The notes below the pieces were generated by a model that saw nothing but the letters and a program-made list of their open reading frames with translations, was not told the origin of the DNA and did no database searches. Positions 14,817 to 25,279 of a stretch of 64,000 nucleotides of DNA are shown in pieces (within the stretch, counting starts at the first letter, position 1; each line of letters opens with the position of its first letter). This DNA comes from Xylocopilactobacillus apicola (GTDB lineage: Bacteria; Bacillota; Bacilli; Lactobacillales; Lactobacillaceae). The position numbers and the translations under genes were made by a program. The stretch lies in NCBI RefSeq assembly GCF_033095985.1, contig NZ_AP026802.1:2108001-2172000 (forward strand), in the 5' to 3' direction.

Positions 14817-17800
14817 TTATTTACTTCCGACAGATCTCTTGGAAGCTAAATTTTTCTTGTTTGCTCTTTTCTTAGATGAGAGCCACACTGCCGATGCTCC
14901 TGCACTGGCGACGCTCATTAATCCAAGTGGAACTGTGTTTACTTTGCTGGAGCCAAGCTGTGGCAAAGTGCCATATTTGGTTGCAGTCCCGACCTTAGAA
15001 TAAGGCTTCGCTACCCGCGTGACCGTCACAGGATCAGTGACAATTTTCTTAAGTTCTACTTGATGTGTCACCTGATCGAGACCCATAATAATTGTTCCCG
15101 CAGGATCGGCGAGCGTATAACCTGTCGGAATTAACGCTGCTAGATCAACGGTCGTTCCCGTTTCGCCTTCAACTGCAACTGGATCACCCAAACTCACTCC
15201 ATCTGCAATGAACTGAATATAATTGGTGACCGTTGAAGCTACAGGTTCTGGGGTTGCCGCCTTCACAATCGCCACTTCATGAATTGTTCCATCGGCTGCA
15301 AAACTAATCTTAGTTCCCTTCACCGCCAGCTCGTAGCCCGCTGGGATCCAAGGAGTAATATCAATCGGATCGCCAATTGCGCCGGTCCGTTTGATTACTA
15401 CGCTATAATTTTTCCCGTCAATTGTAAACTGGACATAATTATCAACTGAGGCAGCAGCAACTTTCTTCAAAGCTACGCTGTGAGTAGTCTGATCCAAGCC
15501 AAATTTAAGCATTGCAGCAGGGTCAACAAGCTCGTAGCCCGCCGGAATCATTGACTTGAAATCAAGTGAGCTGCCAAGTGCCCCGCTAAAAGTTTTCGCC
15601 TCGCCCAGATTTAAGCCATCGACTGTGAACTGGACGAAGTTAGTAACCTGCGCTGGTGCGATTTTCTTCAGCGCTACTTTATGAACGGTTCCATCTGCAG
15701 CAATTGTGATCTCCTGCTTAGAGTCGACCAGCTCGTAACCTGTTGGAATCAAGGACGCAATGTCAACCGTGCTTCCTAAACTGCCAGCGATCTTATTTTG
15801 CGTTCCCAAATTAGTGCCATCAACCGTAAACTGGACATAGTTCACGATGGCAGGCGCTACTTTCTTCTTAATTGGAACGTATTTAATGCTCCCGTCAAGA
15901 CCGACTGTCACAAACGGATCAGCACCGTCTTCTAATTCATAGCCATCCGGCAAAATCGAGCGCAGATCAATCCGACCACCCGCTTGAGCACTCACTCGAA
16001 TCTTCTCGCCGATGTTAATTCCGTTATAAGTGAACTGGATATAATTAACAATTTGAACCGGGCTTGGACTAGGAGTTGGGCTTGGCGACGGACTTGGACT
16101 TGGACTTGGCACTGGAGCTGGCGCCTTCCTCTTAATGTTAATGAAGTGGTTTGCCCCATTTAACCCAAAAGTAACAATTGGATTAACTCCCGCTTCCAAC
16201 TCGTAACCGCTCGGCAAATATGAACGCAAGTCAATGCTATCACCAGTCCGACCGTTAATCGTTATTTTGTTACCATAATAAAGTCCGTTCACTACAAACT
16301 GAATATAATTGCGATCGCGCGGCGGATTTGGCTGTGGCGCATTGTCAGCAACCACCGGTACTTTAATATCAAAATTCTCAACACCGTAAGTGAGAGTGCT
16401 CTGGATGTTTGCATTTTGTAAATGATACCCGCTCGGCGACTGGATCGTCTGCGTTACGCTCTCTTTATAACGGCCTGTTACTGGTGTTGAAGAACCAACC
16501 TTTCTATTAGTCGCGGCATCAATATAACTAATTGTGTTGTTATATGTTCTGCCCTGCACGTGCACCGTAATCGTTGTGCCATCGGCTCCCAATAAGGCAT
16601 CACCTTGGTTGCTTGCCAATTCATAATGTGAATCAGGGATATACCTAGCTAAAGTGCTGGCTGGAATAACTGAACCTGATAGCCCGTTGATTGTCGTTGT
16701 TGCGCCAACTTGATTACCATTTGGATCAACGTATTTGATGATATTAGAAACGGCTGCAGAAACCGGTGGTTTCTTTTTCAAATCAATTACTTGGTGGACA
16801 TTATTTGAGCCGACAATTCTTAGCGCCGGAATAGGTCCTCTGATCTCATAGCCATTTGGAATCCAGGCTGGGTCGATCGTAATCGCTGAGTTGACTAAAC
16901 CTGTGACCGTCTGGCTGCTTGCGATATTTGTCGGATTGCCATAAAGCGTGAAGTCAATGATATTGGTGTAAGTGATCTGATCTTCCACCACGTTAATCTT
17001 GTGTTCATAGCCTTCTGCCCCGTATTTCAGCGTACTGGCAATATTTTGATTTTGCAGATGATAGCCTGTCGGAGCCTGAATCGGCTGGGTCACACTTCGC
17101 TTGTAACGACCCGAAATCGCAACCGAAGTCCCCACTTGCGTGTTGTCTGCGACGTTAATATAGCTAACAGTGTTGTTATAAGTTTTGCCTTGAAGATTAA
17201 CGGTGATCGTCGTCCCGTTTGCTCCCATCGAGAGGTTGCCTTGACCATTTGCCAGTTCATAATGCGAATCAGGAATATTGTTGATCAAAGTCATCCCAGG
17301 GATCGTCGAGCCAAGTGTCCCTTGAATCGACACATTGCTGCCAATCTGATTGCCATCCTCGTCAACGTATTTAATGTTATTGGTGACCGTCGGAGAATTC
17401 GGGGTTTTCAATTTCAAATCAACGGTTTGATGCTGACCATTAGTTCCAATAATGCGCAAATTCGGCGTCCCGTTTAGCTCATAGGTGCCCGGAATCCAGT
17501 TTGGATCAATAGTAATTGGATCATTGAGCGCACCTTGGACCGACTGGGAGGAAACAAGTGGCAGTGGCGCCCCATTCAAAGTAAAATCAATAACATTGGT
17601 GAAAATAGATTTTTTGATATAAACATCAACGGTGCCATTATCAGCGACAAATTTCGGCGTTGGCTTCCCAGTGTCAAGCTCATACCCAGCAGGCAGGCTA
17701 ATAGTGCTCACTGGAACGTTCGTCTTGTATTTGCCCTGAACCGTCTTCGACGTATCAAAAGTGTCGCCTGGATTAGCTTGATCGACAAAATGAACATGAT

Positions 17801-19349
17801 TGGTAACGTCATGATCGTACTCAACTCGAACGGTAAGTTCATCATTTACGCTGTCGTAGTTCAGATTCGACGGAAAAGAACCGCCAACGTAGCGGTAACC
17901 GTACTCGCTTGGAGTATGACTCAGTTGACTTGCTGGAATCGCAGTCCCATCTATTCCTTGAACTTCCTGCAATGGACCAATTTTGACCGTCGGATCATCA
18001 TTATCCACAAACTGGATATGATTAGTCGCCTGCGTATTTTCTTGAACGTAGACTTTAATATTTTCCCCATCAGCTAAATATCTCAGGCTATTTTGGATAT
18101 TTGGCGTCACCAAATGATAACCCGTCGGCGCAGTGATCGTTTGGGTCACTGGCTTGCCAAACTGACCTTGAATGTCAGTCGCTGGCGCCACCGGAGTGTT
18201 GGGATTCGCCTGAGTTACAAATTGGATATGATTAGTAATATTGTGATCAAACACCACATTGATTGGAATTTGCGATACACTAGGATCAAAAGTTTTGCCA
18301 GTTGGAAAACTTCCATTTTGATAGCGATATCCGTAATGTTCTGGCTGAGTGGACAGCTTATCAGAAGTGATATCTTTACCTTGCGGTCCCGTCACCTGCT
18401 GCGAAGCACCAATTGCCCGGTTAGAGTCGTTCACATCAACAAACTGAACTTGATTCGTAATCAATTTGCGGACGTAAACACGTTTTGGATAATCATTAGT
18501 GTTAGTAATGGTAACCTTTTTGAAATTGTCATGCGCTATTTCATAACCTGCCGGTACCAAATTAGGGTTGGTCAAATCAATTTGCGGATCAGAGGCAAAG
18601 CCCCAAATCGTTACAGGATTGGGCAAATCTAGTCCCGTATACATATCTTGGAATGTGATGATGTTGCTGTATTCCTGCTGCAACTTAATTGTCTGGTCGA
18701 GCCCTTTGCCCTTAGCTAAAGCATCATACTTAAAAGTATTAGCAACTTGGTAGCGTGCCTTCAAATGCGCTGGCAAGTCATCTCTTGTTATATAGGTCGA
18801 TTTTGAAGGAGAGAACTCCAAAATATGATCAAATTTGGTATCAGCGACTGGTATAACATTTCCTTGCCGATCCTTTAAAGGACTTCCATCTGCATTAACG
18901 CAAGTAAAGTGGAAGTCCATTTTATACTTTCTAACGAGCGCACTAAAAGGCGTCGTCACACTGTTTGGCAATTGACAAAGCCCGACGTTTCCCATTAAAT
19001 CTGTCTCAGTCGGAAATGTCCATCTAATATCTCGATAGTCCGTCGATCCTCCTGGTCCCAATGGAGTCGTAGCCGTGCCGTCACCCACATAAGAATTATC
19101 GACAAAGTTATAATACTTCACTTGATAAGTGTAGTCCGAACGGGGAGTTATTCCGTGGCCTTTGAGCTGTGGAGCTGCCTCTGTTTTTGGCTGTTGGTTA
19201 TCGATTGGCTTGGGTGCCTCCTGCGCGTCCGCCAAAACATTAACTGCTGGCGCCGCGTATCCTCCAACTACCGATAATAACGTTGTCGAATACAAGAATA
19301 CCTTCGGCAATCCGTGCAGTCTTCTTTTTCTCTTTGGAACAAATGTCAT
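14817..19349 (-). CDS. Large MucBP-like repeat adhesin with LPQLG sorting signal
   Basis: 1510 residues. Basic N-terminus and signal peptide (about 12-41, VNVLADAQ), then about a dozen beta-rich repeats of two kinds: NHIQFVD...TGxQG...YGYRY units resembling MucBP, and FTLNGxP...IPxGYEL units. A Pro/Ser spacer (PSPSPSPSPTPSPSP, about 1080-1100) separates them from five to six C-terminal copies of a NYVQFTxDG...IPxGYEL repeat. The C-terminus has LPQLGS (about 1461), a hydrophobic stretch and KKRANKK, which is a sorting signal with Leu instead of Thr. Likely host- or matrix-binding surface protein. The RBS is weak (GGGAG some distance upstream). Confidence 0.85.
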   Translation of the reverse strand: MTFVPKRKRRLHGLPKVFLYSTTLLSVVGGYAAPAVNVLADAQEAPKPIDNQQPKTEAAPQLKGHGITPRSDYTYQVKYYNFVDNSYVGDGTATTPLGPGGSTDYRDIRWTFPTETDLMGNVGLCQLPNSVTTPFSALVRKYKMDFHFTCVNADGSPLKDRQGNVIPVADTKFDHILEFSPSKSTYITRDDLPAHLKARYQVANTFKYDALAKGKGLDQTIKLQQEYSNIITFQDMYTGLDLPNPVTIWGFASDPQIDLTNPNLVPAGYEIAHDNFKKVTITNTNDYPKRVYVRKLITNQVQFVDVNDSNRAIGASQQVTGPQGKDITSDKLSTQPEHYGYRYQNGSFPTGKTFDPSVSQIPINVVFDHNITNHIQFVTQANPNTPVAPATDIQGQFGKPVTQTITAPTGYHLVTPNIQNSLRYLADGENIKVYVQENTQATNHIQFVDNDDPTVKIGPLQEVQGIDGTAIPASQLSHTPSEYGYRYVGGSFPSNLNYDSVNDELTVRVEYDHDVTNHVHFVDQANPGDTFDTSKTVQGKYKTNVPVSTISLPAGYELDTGKPTPKFVADNGTVDVYIKKSIFTNVIDFTLNGAPLPLVSSQSVQGALNDPITIDPNWIPGTYELNGTPNLRIIGTNGQHQTVDLKLKTPNSPTVTNNIKYVDEDGNQIGSNVSIQGTLGSTIPGMTLINNIPDSHYELANGQGNLSMGANGTTITVNLQGKTYNNTVSYINVADNTQVGTSVAISGRYKRSVTQPIQAPTGYHLQNQNIASTLKYGAEGYEHKINVVEDQITYTNIIDFTLYGNPTNIASSQTVTGLVNSAITIDPAWIPNGYEIRGPIPALRIVGSNNVHQVIDLKKKPPVSAAVSNIIKYVDPNGNQVGATTTINGLSGSVIPASTLARYIPDSHYELASNQGDALLGADGTTITVHVQGRTYNNTISYIDAATNRKVGSSTPVTGRYKESVTQTIQSPSGYHLQNANIQSTLTYGVENFDIKVPVVADNAPQPNPPRDRNYIQFVVNGLYYGNKITINGRTGDSIDLRSYLPSGYELEAGVNPIVTFGLNGANHFINIKRKAPAPVPSPSPSPSPSPTPSPSPVQIVNYIQFTYNGINIGEKIRVSAQAGGRIDLRSILPDGYELEDGADPFVTVGLDGSIKYVPIKKKVAPAIVNYVQFTVDGTNLGTQNKIAGSLGSTVDIASLIPTGYELVDSKQEITIAADGTVHKVALKKIAPAQVTNFVQFTVDGLNLGEAKTFSGALGSSLDFKSMIPAGYELVDPAAMLKFGLDQTTHSVALKKVAAASVDNYVQFTIDGKNYSVVIKRTGAIGDPIDITPWIPAGYELAVKGTKISFAADGTIHEVAIVKAATPEPVASTVTNYIQFIADGVSLGDPVAVEGETGTTVDLAALIPTGYTLADPAGTIIMGLDQVTHQVELKKIVTDPVTVTRVAKPYSKVGTATKYGTLPQLGSSKVNTVPLGLMSVASAGASAVWLSSKKRANKKNLASKRSVGSK

Positions 19350-19465
19350 TTTTTAAAATTTTCTCCCATGTTTTCTTCGCAAAATACAATATACCTATTT
19401 TAATTATAATGGTTAATTTTTAAAAATGAGATCAAATATCAAAAATTAAAAGGCAAAAAATGATT

Positions 19466-20225
19466 TTACAATTCTATTTTCCCGCATCTTCTAAATGTTT
19501 CTGATACAATTGCAAACTTAACAATCGAAGAAATAAAATTTCGAAATTTATCGGGTTTGCCATTTCTAGCCTCTTCCAAAGCATTTAGATACTTTTCTCG
19601 TTTGGCGGGAGTGGGACTAACACTAATTACTGGATATCCAGCTTGAGTCAAAGCAAAGTTTAGTAATAGCCGTGCAGTTCGCCCGTTACCATCAATAAAG
19701 GGATGAATCGTCACAAACCTTTGATGCAGCTCAGCGACATATTGAACTGGATGCAACTGCAATTGCACTTCTTTGCTCCATTTTATTAGTTCATCCATTT
19801 GCTCATCGATCATAAAAGGAGAAATGTATGGATGTTCAGCTAGACCCTTCAATCTGTCGAAAAACGCCTGCTTCGGATTTTTCAGAAGCGCTTTGAAGTG
19901 TTACAAGTCGATTTAAATCTCGAATTAACTTTAATGTTAAAGGCTGCTTGCGATCGGCTAAATCCTGCATATAACTATACGCTTCATTTAGATCCAGAAT
20001 TTCTAACGTTACACGAATTGTTTTTCCATGGATTGTAGCTCCCAAGCCGCTTTCAACAATAGACGCTGTTTCTGATCTACTCAAGGTATTGCCTTCTAGA
20101 GCCGCCGAAGACCAAACATGCTCAATTCTAACGTTTTTTTCAAGCTGAATTACCTCTGCTCTAGACAAAGGACGAAATGTATCCAAACGGATCTTGAGTT
20201 TGGTTAATTCTTCGGGACAAAACAT
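19466..20225 (-). pseudogene. fic: Fic family protein, frameshifted
   Basis: The N-terminal part (20225 to about 19842) has the class II inhibitory motif SSAALEGN; the C-terminal part (to 19466) has the Fic core HPFIDGNGRTAR. They lie in different frames. Removing one A near 19841 would restore IEGSAEHPYI, giving 252 residues. The downstream frame has only a TTG without RBS, so separate translation is unlikely. Relative to typical Fic proteins a few residues before AEH also seem missing. Fic enzymes AMPylate targets, with the N-terminal helix as a built-in inhibitor. It is either a decayed gene or a base-call error. Confidence 0.75.
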
Positions 20226-20297
20226 CTTGACAACCTCCTAAATGATTTAATTATTTTCAGAAAAAACTTACGAAAAATGAAAATTTTTGATAAGGTA

Positions 20298-20328
20298 ACC
20301 TACTGTTGAAAAAATTTTAGAAGTAGGT
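20298..20328. promoter_or_regulatory. Inverted repeat before MFS gene
   Basis: ACCTACT (20298-20304) and AGTAGGT (20322-20328) flank a 17-bp AT-rich centre, ending 11 bp before the MFS start and covering its weak RBS. Candidate operator or leader hairpin. Confidence 0.3.
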
Positions 20329-20338
20329 CTTAATTTAT

Positions 20339-21760
20339 ATGAATGAAAATCCAGCCGTTAGTGCTGACAAACCAAGAGTTGTTATTAAACATCCGGCGCT
20401 CGCCATGGCAAGCATGCTCGTCGGCGTATTCGTCGGCATGTTTAGTGAAACTTCACTTAACATTGCTTTACCCCAATTAATGGAACACCTAAATGTCTCC
20501 AACGGAACCGTCCAGTGGCTCGTCACTGGTTATATGTTGATCATTGGTGTTATTTTACCGCTAAATAGCCTTCTGACCAAATGGTTCACCACGCGCCAAA
20601 TCGTGATTTTTGGCTTGTGCGACTTTATTGTCGGCTCCGTAATTTCCGCTCTATCCCCTAATTTCACCATTTTATTGATCGGCCGAATGGTTCAAGGAAT
20701 CGCAACTGGCCTTCTGTTGCCTTTAATGTTTACCGTTGCAATGCAAGTATTCCCGCCTTCAAAACTCGGAACTGCGATGGGAATGTGTGCGCTCGTTATC
20801 ATGTTCGCCCCTGCAATTGGTCCCACTTTAACTGGTCTCATCCTCGCCAAGCTATCTTGGCACTGGATTTTCTGGTCTTTCGTTCCATTTCTTGTGATTG
20901 CGCTTATTTTTGCTCTGAGTTCGCTTGAAAATGTTGGCGAATTAACCAAGCAAAAAGTTGATCTTCTTTCAGTCGTAACAAGTGTGATTGGTTTTGCGAG
21001 CGTCGTCATGGCAGTCAGCTTCGCAAGTGATCATGGTTGGGCATCGCCGCTAGTTCTCGGACTTTTCGTCGTTGCAATCGCAGCACTTGGGATTTACGGC
21101 TACCGCCAAGTTCATTTGAGCGAACCAATTTTGAATCTGAAGATTTTTGCTAATCCCGCTTTTCGCGACGGAGCACTGATGGTGATGCTTGACTTTGGGA
21201 TCATTCTCTCTGCAATGTACATCTTGCCGATGTATCTGCAAAACGGTCTGGGCATCGCCGTTGCCCTCACGGGAATGATTATGCTGCCTGGCGGATTAAT
21301 GAACGCTATCGTTTCAGTTGTTGCTGGGCGCTTATTCGATAATTTCGGAGCCAAGTGGCTCACACGCCTTGGCTTCCTGCTCGCCTTGATCGGCGCTTGG
21401 ATGCTTCTTATTAGTAATGCCCAAACTAACATTGGCATAATAATTGCTGCCCACGTAATCATGATGATCGGTTGTCCTCTTGCGATGACGCCTGCTCAAA
21501 CGCATGCGCTAAACGCCTTGAAAGGTCCAGAGTCTGGAGATGGAAGCACGATTTTGAACACGATGGAACAGATCGTTGGGGCAATTTGTACTGCCCTAGC
21601 AACTAGTTTCCTCGTTATCGGACGCACCAACAGCCACGCTTCAAGTAAGCAAGCAATATTTACCGACGGCGTTCACACGGCACTTCTTTTGCCGATCGTC
21701 CTCTTGGTAATCGCACTACTAATTTCGTTATTCACAAAATCATTTCGCAAAGAAAAATAA
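20339..21760 (+). CDS. DHA2-type MFS multidrug exporter
   Basis: 473 residues of almost continuous membrane helices (12 to 14). Family marks: WLVTGYMLIIGVILP in the first helices, LIGRMVQGIATGLLLP, and an AMGMCALVIMFAPAIGPTLTG motif C-like segment, as in EmrB/QacA/LmrB proton-drug antiporters. Substrate not predictable. Divergent from the broken fic gene. No regulator of the MarR or TetR kind is adjacent. Confidence 0.85.
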   Translation: MNENPAVSADKPRVVIKHPALAMASMLVGVFVGMFSETSLNIALPQLMEHLNVSNGTVQWLVTGYMLIIGVILPLNSLLTKWFTTRQIVIFGLCDFIVGSVISALSPNFTILLIGRMVQGIATGLLLPLMFTVAMQVFPPSKLGTAMGMCALVIMFAPAIGPTLTGLILAKLSWHWIFWSFVPFLVIALIFALSSLENVGELTKQKVDLLSVVTSVIGFASVVMAVSFASDHGWASPLVLGLFVVAIAALGIYGYRQVHLSEPILNLKIFANPAFRDGALMVMLDFGIILSAMYILPMYLQNGLGIAVALTGMIMLPGGLMNAIVSVVAGRLFDNFGAKWLTRLGFLLALIGAWMLLISNAQTNIGIIIAAHVIMMIGCPLAMTPAQTHALNALKGPESGDGSTILNTMEQIVGAICTALATSFLVIGRTNSHASSKQAIFTDGVHTALLLPIVLLVIALLISLFTKSFRKEK

Positions 21761-21920
21761 CGCCGACTGTTAAAGGTTAATGTCAAAGAGTTCCCCGCCT
21801 TAAACGAATTGGGGCAATGGGTTGTATTGGACTTACGGCTTCTAACGAAACCGCCAAAGCCAGAGTTGGTCAAAACAGCGTTGGCTCGGAGCAATATCTG
21901 GTCTTAATGATGTGTACTAA
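21761..21920 (+). other. Gap with possible coding remnant
   Basis: Just after the MFS stop, the same frame continues for about 47 codons with protein-like sequence (VKEFPALNELGQWVVLDL ... KPPKPELVKTALARS) to a stop, but without a start codon or RBS. Possibly a fragment of a lost gene; nothing else seen. Confidence 0.25.
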
Positions 21921-21948
21921 AAAGGCGCCTGTGAAGGCGCCTTTTTTG
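21921..21948 (+). terminator. Intrinsic terminator
   Basis: AAGGCGCCT, GTGA loop, AGGCGCCTTTTTT; the likely end of the MFS transcript. Confidence 0.85.
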
Positions 21949-21999
21949 TTAGTTAAAAAACAAATTTTATCTATAAAATCAAAAAAATACGGGATTTGA

Positions 22000-22356
22000 T
22001 CATTCTCCGTGAACAACATCATCTATAACTTCTATTACACTCGATAACAATTTAGAACTCACATGACCCACTAGTTCAATCCCCCGACGTCTAAAATCAA
22101 ATGTATGAAATTGAAGCGGGTTAACATATCCGTTAATATTTTTGCTTTTAATAGCTACAAATAACCCCGAATTAATTAAACGATTATTCTCAGCATGAGT
22201 AATCGGACAAACCAATACTAAACCAGTTAATTTACTATATTTAGCATTACTAATTACTAGAGCTGGACGATATTTTTTTATTTCTTGACCACTACTCGGA
22301 CTAAAGTTAATTCTAACAATATCACCCTTTTGAGGAGTATATTCAACTCCACTCAC
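22000..22356 (-). CDS. mazF: MazF/PemK-type endoribonuclease toxin
   Basis: 118 residues with KGDIVRINFSPSSGQEIKKY followed by RPALVIS, VCPIT and NPLQFHTFDF, the core of MazF/PemK toxins that cleave mRNA at short sites. The reading frame is intact. It overlaps the antitoxin gene by 14 bp, the usual coupled layout. Confidence 0.9.
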   Translation of the reverse strand: MSGVEYTPQKGDIVRINFSPSSGQEIKKYRPALVISNAKYSKLTGLVLVCPITHAENNRLINSGLFVAIKSKNINGYVNPLQFHTFDFRRRGIELVGHVSSKLLSSVIEVIDDVVHGE

Positions 22357-22573
22357 TATCTAAAATTTCCTCTCCATCTGTTACATCAATCTGTCTTAAA
22401 TCTTCATTAAACCAATCGCCTTCAAACGGATTTCGATGAATATGAACAGGTGTATATATTATCGAACCGTTTTTTAATTGTTTTACCGTAAATTCCGTAT
22501 CCTTTGCCACGTTAAAAGCCTTTGGGATCGTTACAGTTTTTGAATTTCCAACAATTCTTGTTTTGACTTTCAT
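22343..22573 (-). CDS. mazE: MazE-type antitoxin, AbrB-like
   Basis: 76 residues from ATG at 22573, preceded by GGAGGATTTA; a TTG four codons earlier would lie in the RBS. N-terminal swapped-hairpin DNA-binding domain (MKVKTRIVGNSKTVTIPK) and an acidic C-terminal tail that would bind the toxin. First gene of the pair, so it probably autoregulates. Confidence 0.88.
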   Translation of the reverse strand: MKVKTRIVGNSKTVTIPKAFNVAKDTEFTVKQLKNGSIIYTPVHIHRNPFEGDWFNEDLRQIDVTDGEEILDSEWS

Positions 22574-22597
22574 TAAATCCTCCAAACGTATTTTAGT

Positions 22598-22637
22598 GTA
22601 TATTAAGTATATACGATGATTAAGATAAATACAAACA
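22598..22637 (-). promoter_or_regulatory. mazEF promoter with palindromic operator
   Basis: Leftward TTGTAT, 17 bp, TATACT. The -10 lies inside GTATAT-TAAGT-ATATAC (22598-22614), a palindrome suited to MazE/MazEF autorepression. Confidence 0.55.
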
Positions 22638-22644
22638 TAAACCT

Positions 22645-22677
22645 ATAAAATTAAAAGAAGCGCCTTTTTCGGGCACT
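22645..22677 (-). terminator. Weak terminator downstream of Mn transporter operon
   Basis: AGTGCC / GGCGCT hairpin followed leftward by TCTTTTAATTTT, about 100 bp after the operon's last stop. Confidence 0.4.
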
Positions 22678-22775
22678 CCTTCCTATACTGTGCACTATTA
22701 AGCAACACAGCGCCATTACTGACAAATATTGTCTTAGATATCATCCTAAATCAATTTACTAATACTTTCAACCCG

Positions 22776-23717
22776 TTATTTAGCCAAACCCTCAGCAATT
22801 TTGTCGAGATTCCATTTCATCATCGAATAATAGCTGTCTCCGTTCTGGCCCTTCTTAGCAACTGAATCGGTGAAAATCGTCGAATAGATCGGAATATTGG
22901 TATCCTTAGAAATTGTCTTCATCGGCCGATCGTCGACACTGCTCTCAACGAAAAGTGACGGCACCTTCGTCGTGCGCAATTTGGCAACCAAATCCTTGAT
23001 CTGATCAGGCGTGCCTTCCTCTTCAGTGTTGATCTCCCAGATGTAAGCAGCCGGAATGCCGTAAGCCTTTGAGAAATATTTGAAACATCCTTCACTTGTA
23101 ACGATTAATTTCTTCTCCTTCGGGATCGAGGCAAACTTCGACTTCGCCTCCTGATCTAAAGCCTCCAGCTTCTTGACATAGCTCTCCAAGTTTTTGGCAT
23201 AAAAATCTTTATTCTTCGGATCCTTCTTCGCCAATTGCTTTTCGATGTTTTTGGCGTAAATGACTCCATTTTCTAAATTAAGCCAGGCATGAGGATCTTC
23301 CTTGCCTTTTCCTTCTTGGCCTTCCAAGTAAATCACCTTGACACCTTTAGTCGTGGCAAAATAATCCTCGTTTTCCTTCTTGTTAGCGTTTTTGACCAAC
23401 TTGCTGAACCAAGCATTACCACCGGTTTCGAGATTGATTCCATTATAGAAAATCAAATCAGCCCGCGAAGTTTTCTGCACATCTTCAGGCAACGGCTCAT
23501 ACTCGTGCGGATCCTTGCCGACTGGCACAATGCTGTGAAGTGTAATTTTGTCCTTGGCAATATTTTTGGTAATATCCGCAATGATGGAATTAGTGACAAC
23601 AACTTTCAATTTTTCATTTTTGGCTGGTTGGCTGTTTTTGTTGTTAGAACAAGCGCCGAGAGTCCACACGCTGAGAAGTAAAGCGAGCCCAAGTATAATT
23701 TTTTTCATTTGTTTCAT
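22776..23717 (-). CDS. Manganese-type ABC transporter substrate-binding lipoprotein
   Basis: 313 residues. Lipobox LGAC with Cys23. Cluster A-I metal-binding fold with likely ligands His71 (DPHEYEP), His143 (DPHAWLN), Glu209 (TSEGCF) and Asp284 (FTDSV), spaced as in PsaA of pneumococcus, which points to Mn rather than Zn (no His-rich loop). Last gene of a three-gene operon; its ATG overlaps the permease stop by 4 bp. Confidence 0.9.
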   Translation of the reverse strand: MKQMKKIILGLALLLSVWTLGACSNNKNSQPAKNEKLKVVVTNSIIADITKNIAKDKITLHSIVPVGKDPHEYEPLPEDVQKTSRADLIFYNGINLETGGNAWFSKLVKNANKKENEDYFATTKGVKVIYLEGQEGKGKEDPHAWLNLENGVIYAKNIEKQLAKKDPKNKDFYAKNLESYVKKLEALDQEAKSKFASIPKEKKLIVTSEGCFKYFSKAYGIPAAYIWEINTEEEGTPDQIKDLVAKLRTTKVPSLFVESSVDDRPMKTISKDTNIPIYSTIFTDSVAKKGQNGDSYYSMMKWNLDKIAEGLAK

Positions 23718-24559
23718 GCTGTTTTCTTACCCTTTCTATTAAAGAAGTTCTGTTTCGGTGAAATGAGAAAACTAATTGCGAAGATGACCGCTGAGGTCAA
23801 GACGATGCTAGAGCCGGCTGCAATATTGAAACTGTAGCCAATAAATAAACCTAAGACCGAGGAAAACGCGCCCAAAAGTGACGATATGAAGATCATTGTT
23901 TTCAAACTATTGGCGTATAAATAAGCGGTGGCCGCTGGGGTGATCAGCATTGCCACGATTAAGATGGTCCCCACGCTCTGCATCGCAGTTACTGCGACCA
24001 AAGTTAACAAGATCATCAGCAAATAATGATAAAAGTTAACTTTCATGCCCATAGATTTTGCCATAATTGGGTCAAATGACGTGATCAGCAATTCCTTAAA
24101 AAATAAAATTATGATTAAAATGACAACTGCTGAAACTCCCAGGGTAATCCATTTATCGATGTCTTGCACGGCCAAAATATTCCCAAATAAAATGTGAAAC
24201 AAATCAGTTGAGCTGTTCGCCACGCCAATTAAAATGACCCCTAAAGCCAGAAATGAGCTGAAGGTAATCCCGATCGCCGTATCTCCTTTAACGATGCTAT
24301 TATTTTGAATGAACGTGATGAGCACGGAAGCTAGCAGCCCGAATAAAATGGCTCCAATGAAAAAATTTATGCCCATAATGTAAGAAATGGCAACTCCTGG
24401 CAAAACCGCGTGAGAAATCGCGTCTCCCATCAAAGACATCCCTCGCAAAATAATAAAACAACCGACGGCGCCTGAAACAACTCCAATAACTACTGCGGTA
24501 ACGAGTGCATTTTGTAAGAAATGAAATTCTGACAATCCATTAATAAAATTCTGAATCAT
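23714..24559 (-). CDS. Manganese-type ABC transporter permease
   Basis: 281 residues, about eight to nine helices, ABC-3 family: [27 protein letters not shown]-type N-terminal region and later [18 protein letters not shown]. Forms the membrane channel with the adjacent ATPase. Twelve bases separate it from the ATPase gene. Confidence 0.9.
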   Translation of the reverse strand: MIQNFINGLSEFHFLQNALVTAVVIGVVSGAVGCFIILRGMSLMGDAISHAVLPGVAISYIMGINFFIGAILFGLLASVLITFIQNNSIVKGDTAIGITFSSFLALGVILIGVANSSTDLFHILFGNILAVQDIDKWITLGVSAVVILIIILFFKELLITSFDPIMAKSMGMKVNFYHYLLMILLTLVAVTAMQSVGTILIVAMLITPAATAYLYANSLKTMIFISSLLGAFSSVLGLFIGYSFNIAAGSSIVLTSAVIFAISFLISPKQNFFNRKGKKTA

Positions 24560-24571
24560 ATTATTGCCCCC

Positions 24572-25279
24572 TTAAACAAAAATACTGTCGCCATAAGCGG
24601 CCTTGAGATTCGTTTCATCAAAGACCGCATCAACTGGACCATTGGCAATTAAGCGCTGATTTAAAATGATCAGTTGATCGAAATACTGTCTGACCTTGCT
24701 TAAATCATGATGCACAATCAAAATGGTCTTGCCCTGGGCTTTCAAATCAAGTAAGGCATCCATAATAATCTTTTCACTAACTGAATCGATTCCAACAAAT
24801 GGTTCATCTAAGAAGATATAATCTGCCTCTTGCGCTAAACACCTCGCTAGCAGCACTCGCTGAAACTGTCCACCTGACAACTCACCAATTTGACGTTCAG
24901 CATAATCCGCTAGGTTGACTTTTTCCAAAGCTGCCGTCACTTTTTCCCATTCTTTACGTGTTGTTTTCTGAAAAATTTTCATCTGAGCATAAGTGCCCAA
25001 CGAAACACATTCGCGTACTTTGATCGGAAAAGTACTGTCAATATCAGTTTTTTGTTCGACGTAGGCAATATCTCTCAAACTTTCTTTACTGTTTTTGCCG
25101 TTAATTAAAGCCTCTCCCTGATGCGGGATAATATTCAAAATTGATTTAAGTAAGGTCGACTTACCCGCGCCGTTGGGGCCGATGATGCCAGTGATAGCCT
25201 GGTCTGCTACGGAAAGCGAGATATCATCCAACGCCACAACGTCATTGTAATAAACCTTAATATGTTTAATTTCTAACAT
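24572..25279 (-). CDS. Manganese-type ABC transporter ATPase
   Basis: 235 residues. Walker A GPNGAGKST, signature LSGGQFQR, Walker B YIFLDEP, switch His in IVHHDLS. First gene of the operon ATPase-permease-binding protein. RBS AAAGGAGGA close to ATG. Confidence 0.92.
   Translation of the reverse strand: MLEIKHIKVYYNDVVALDDISLSVADQAITGIIGPNGAGKSTLLKSILNIIPHQGEALINGKNSKESLRDIAYVEQKTDIDSTFPIKVRECVSLGTYAQMKIFQKTTRKEWEKVTAALEKVNLADYAERQIGELSGGQFQRVLLARCLAQEADYIFLDEPFVGIDSVSEKIIMDALLDLKAQGKTILIVHHDLSKVRQYFDQLIILNQRLIANGPVDAVFDETNLKAAYGDSIFV

Noticed and set aside
17001-18632. Three long plus-strand frames opposite the 1510-residue adhesin
   Set aside because: They are shadow frames of a repetitive gene, lack RBS and show no protein family features.
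21817-21999. 61-codon plus-strand ORF spanning the MFS terminator
   Set aside because: It runs through a strong hairpin terminator, has no RBS, and its composition is not protein-like in that frame.
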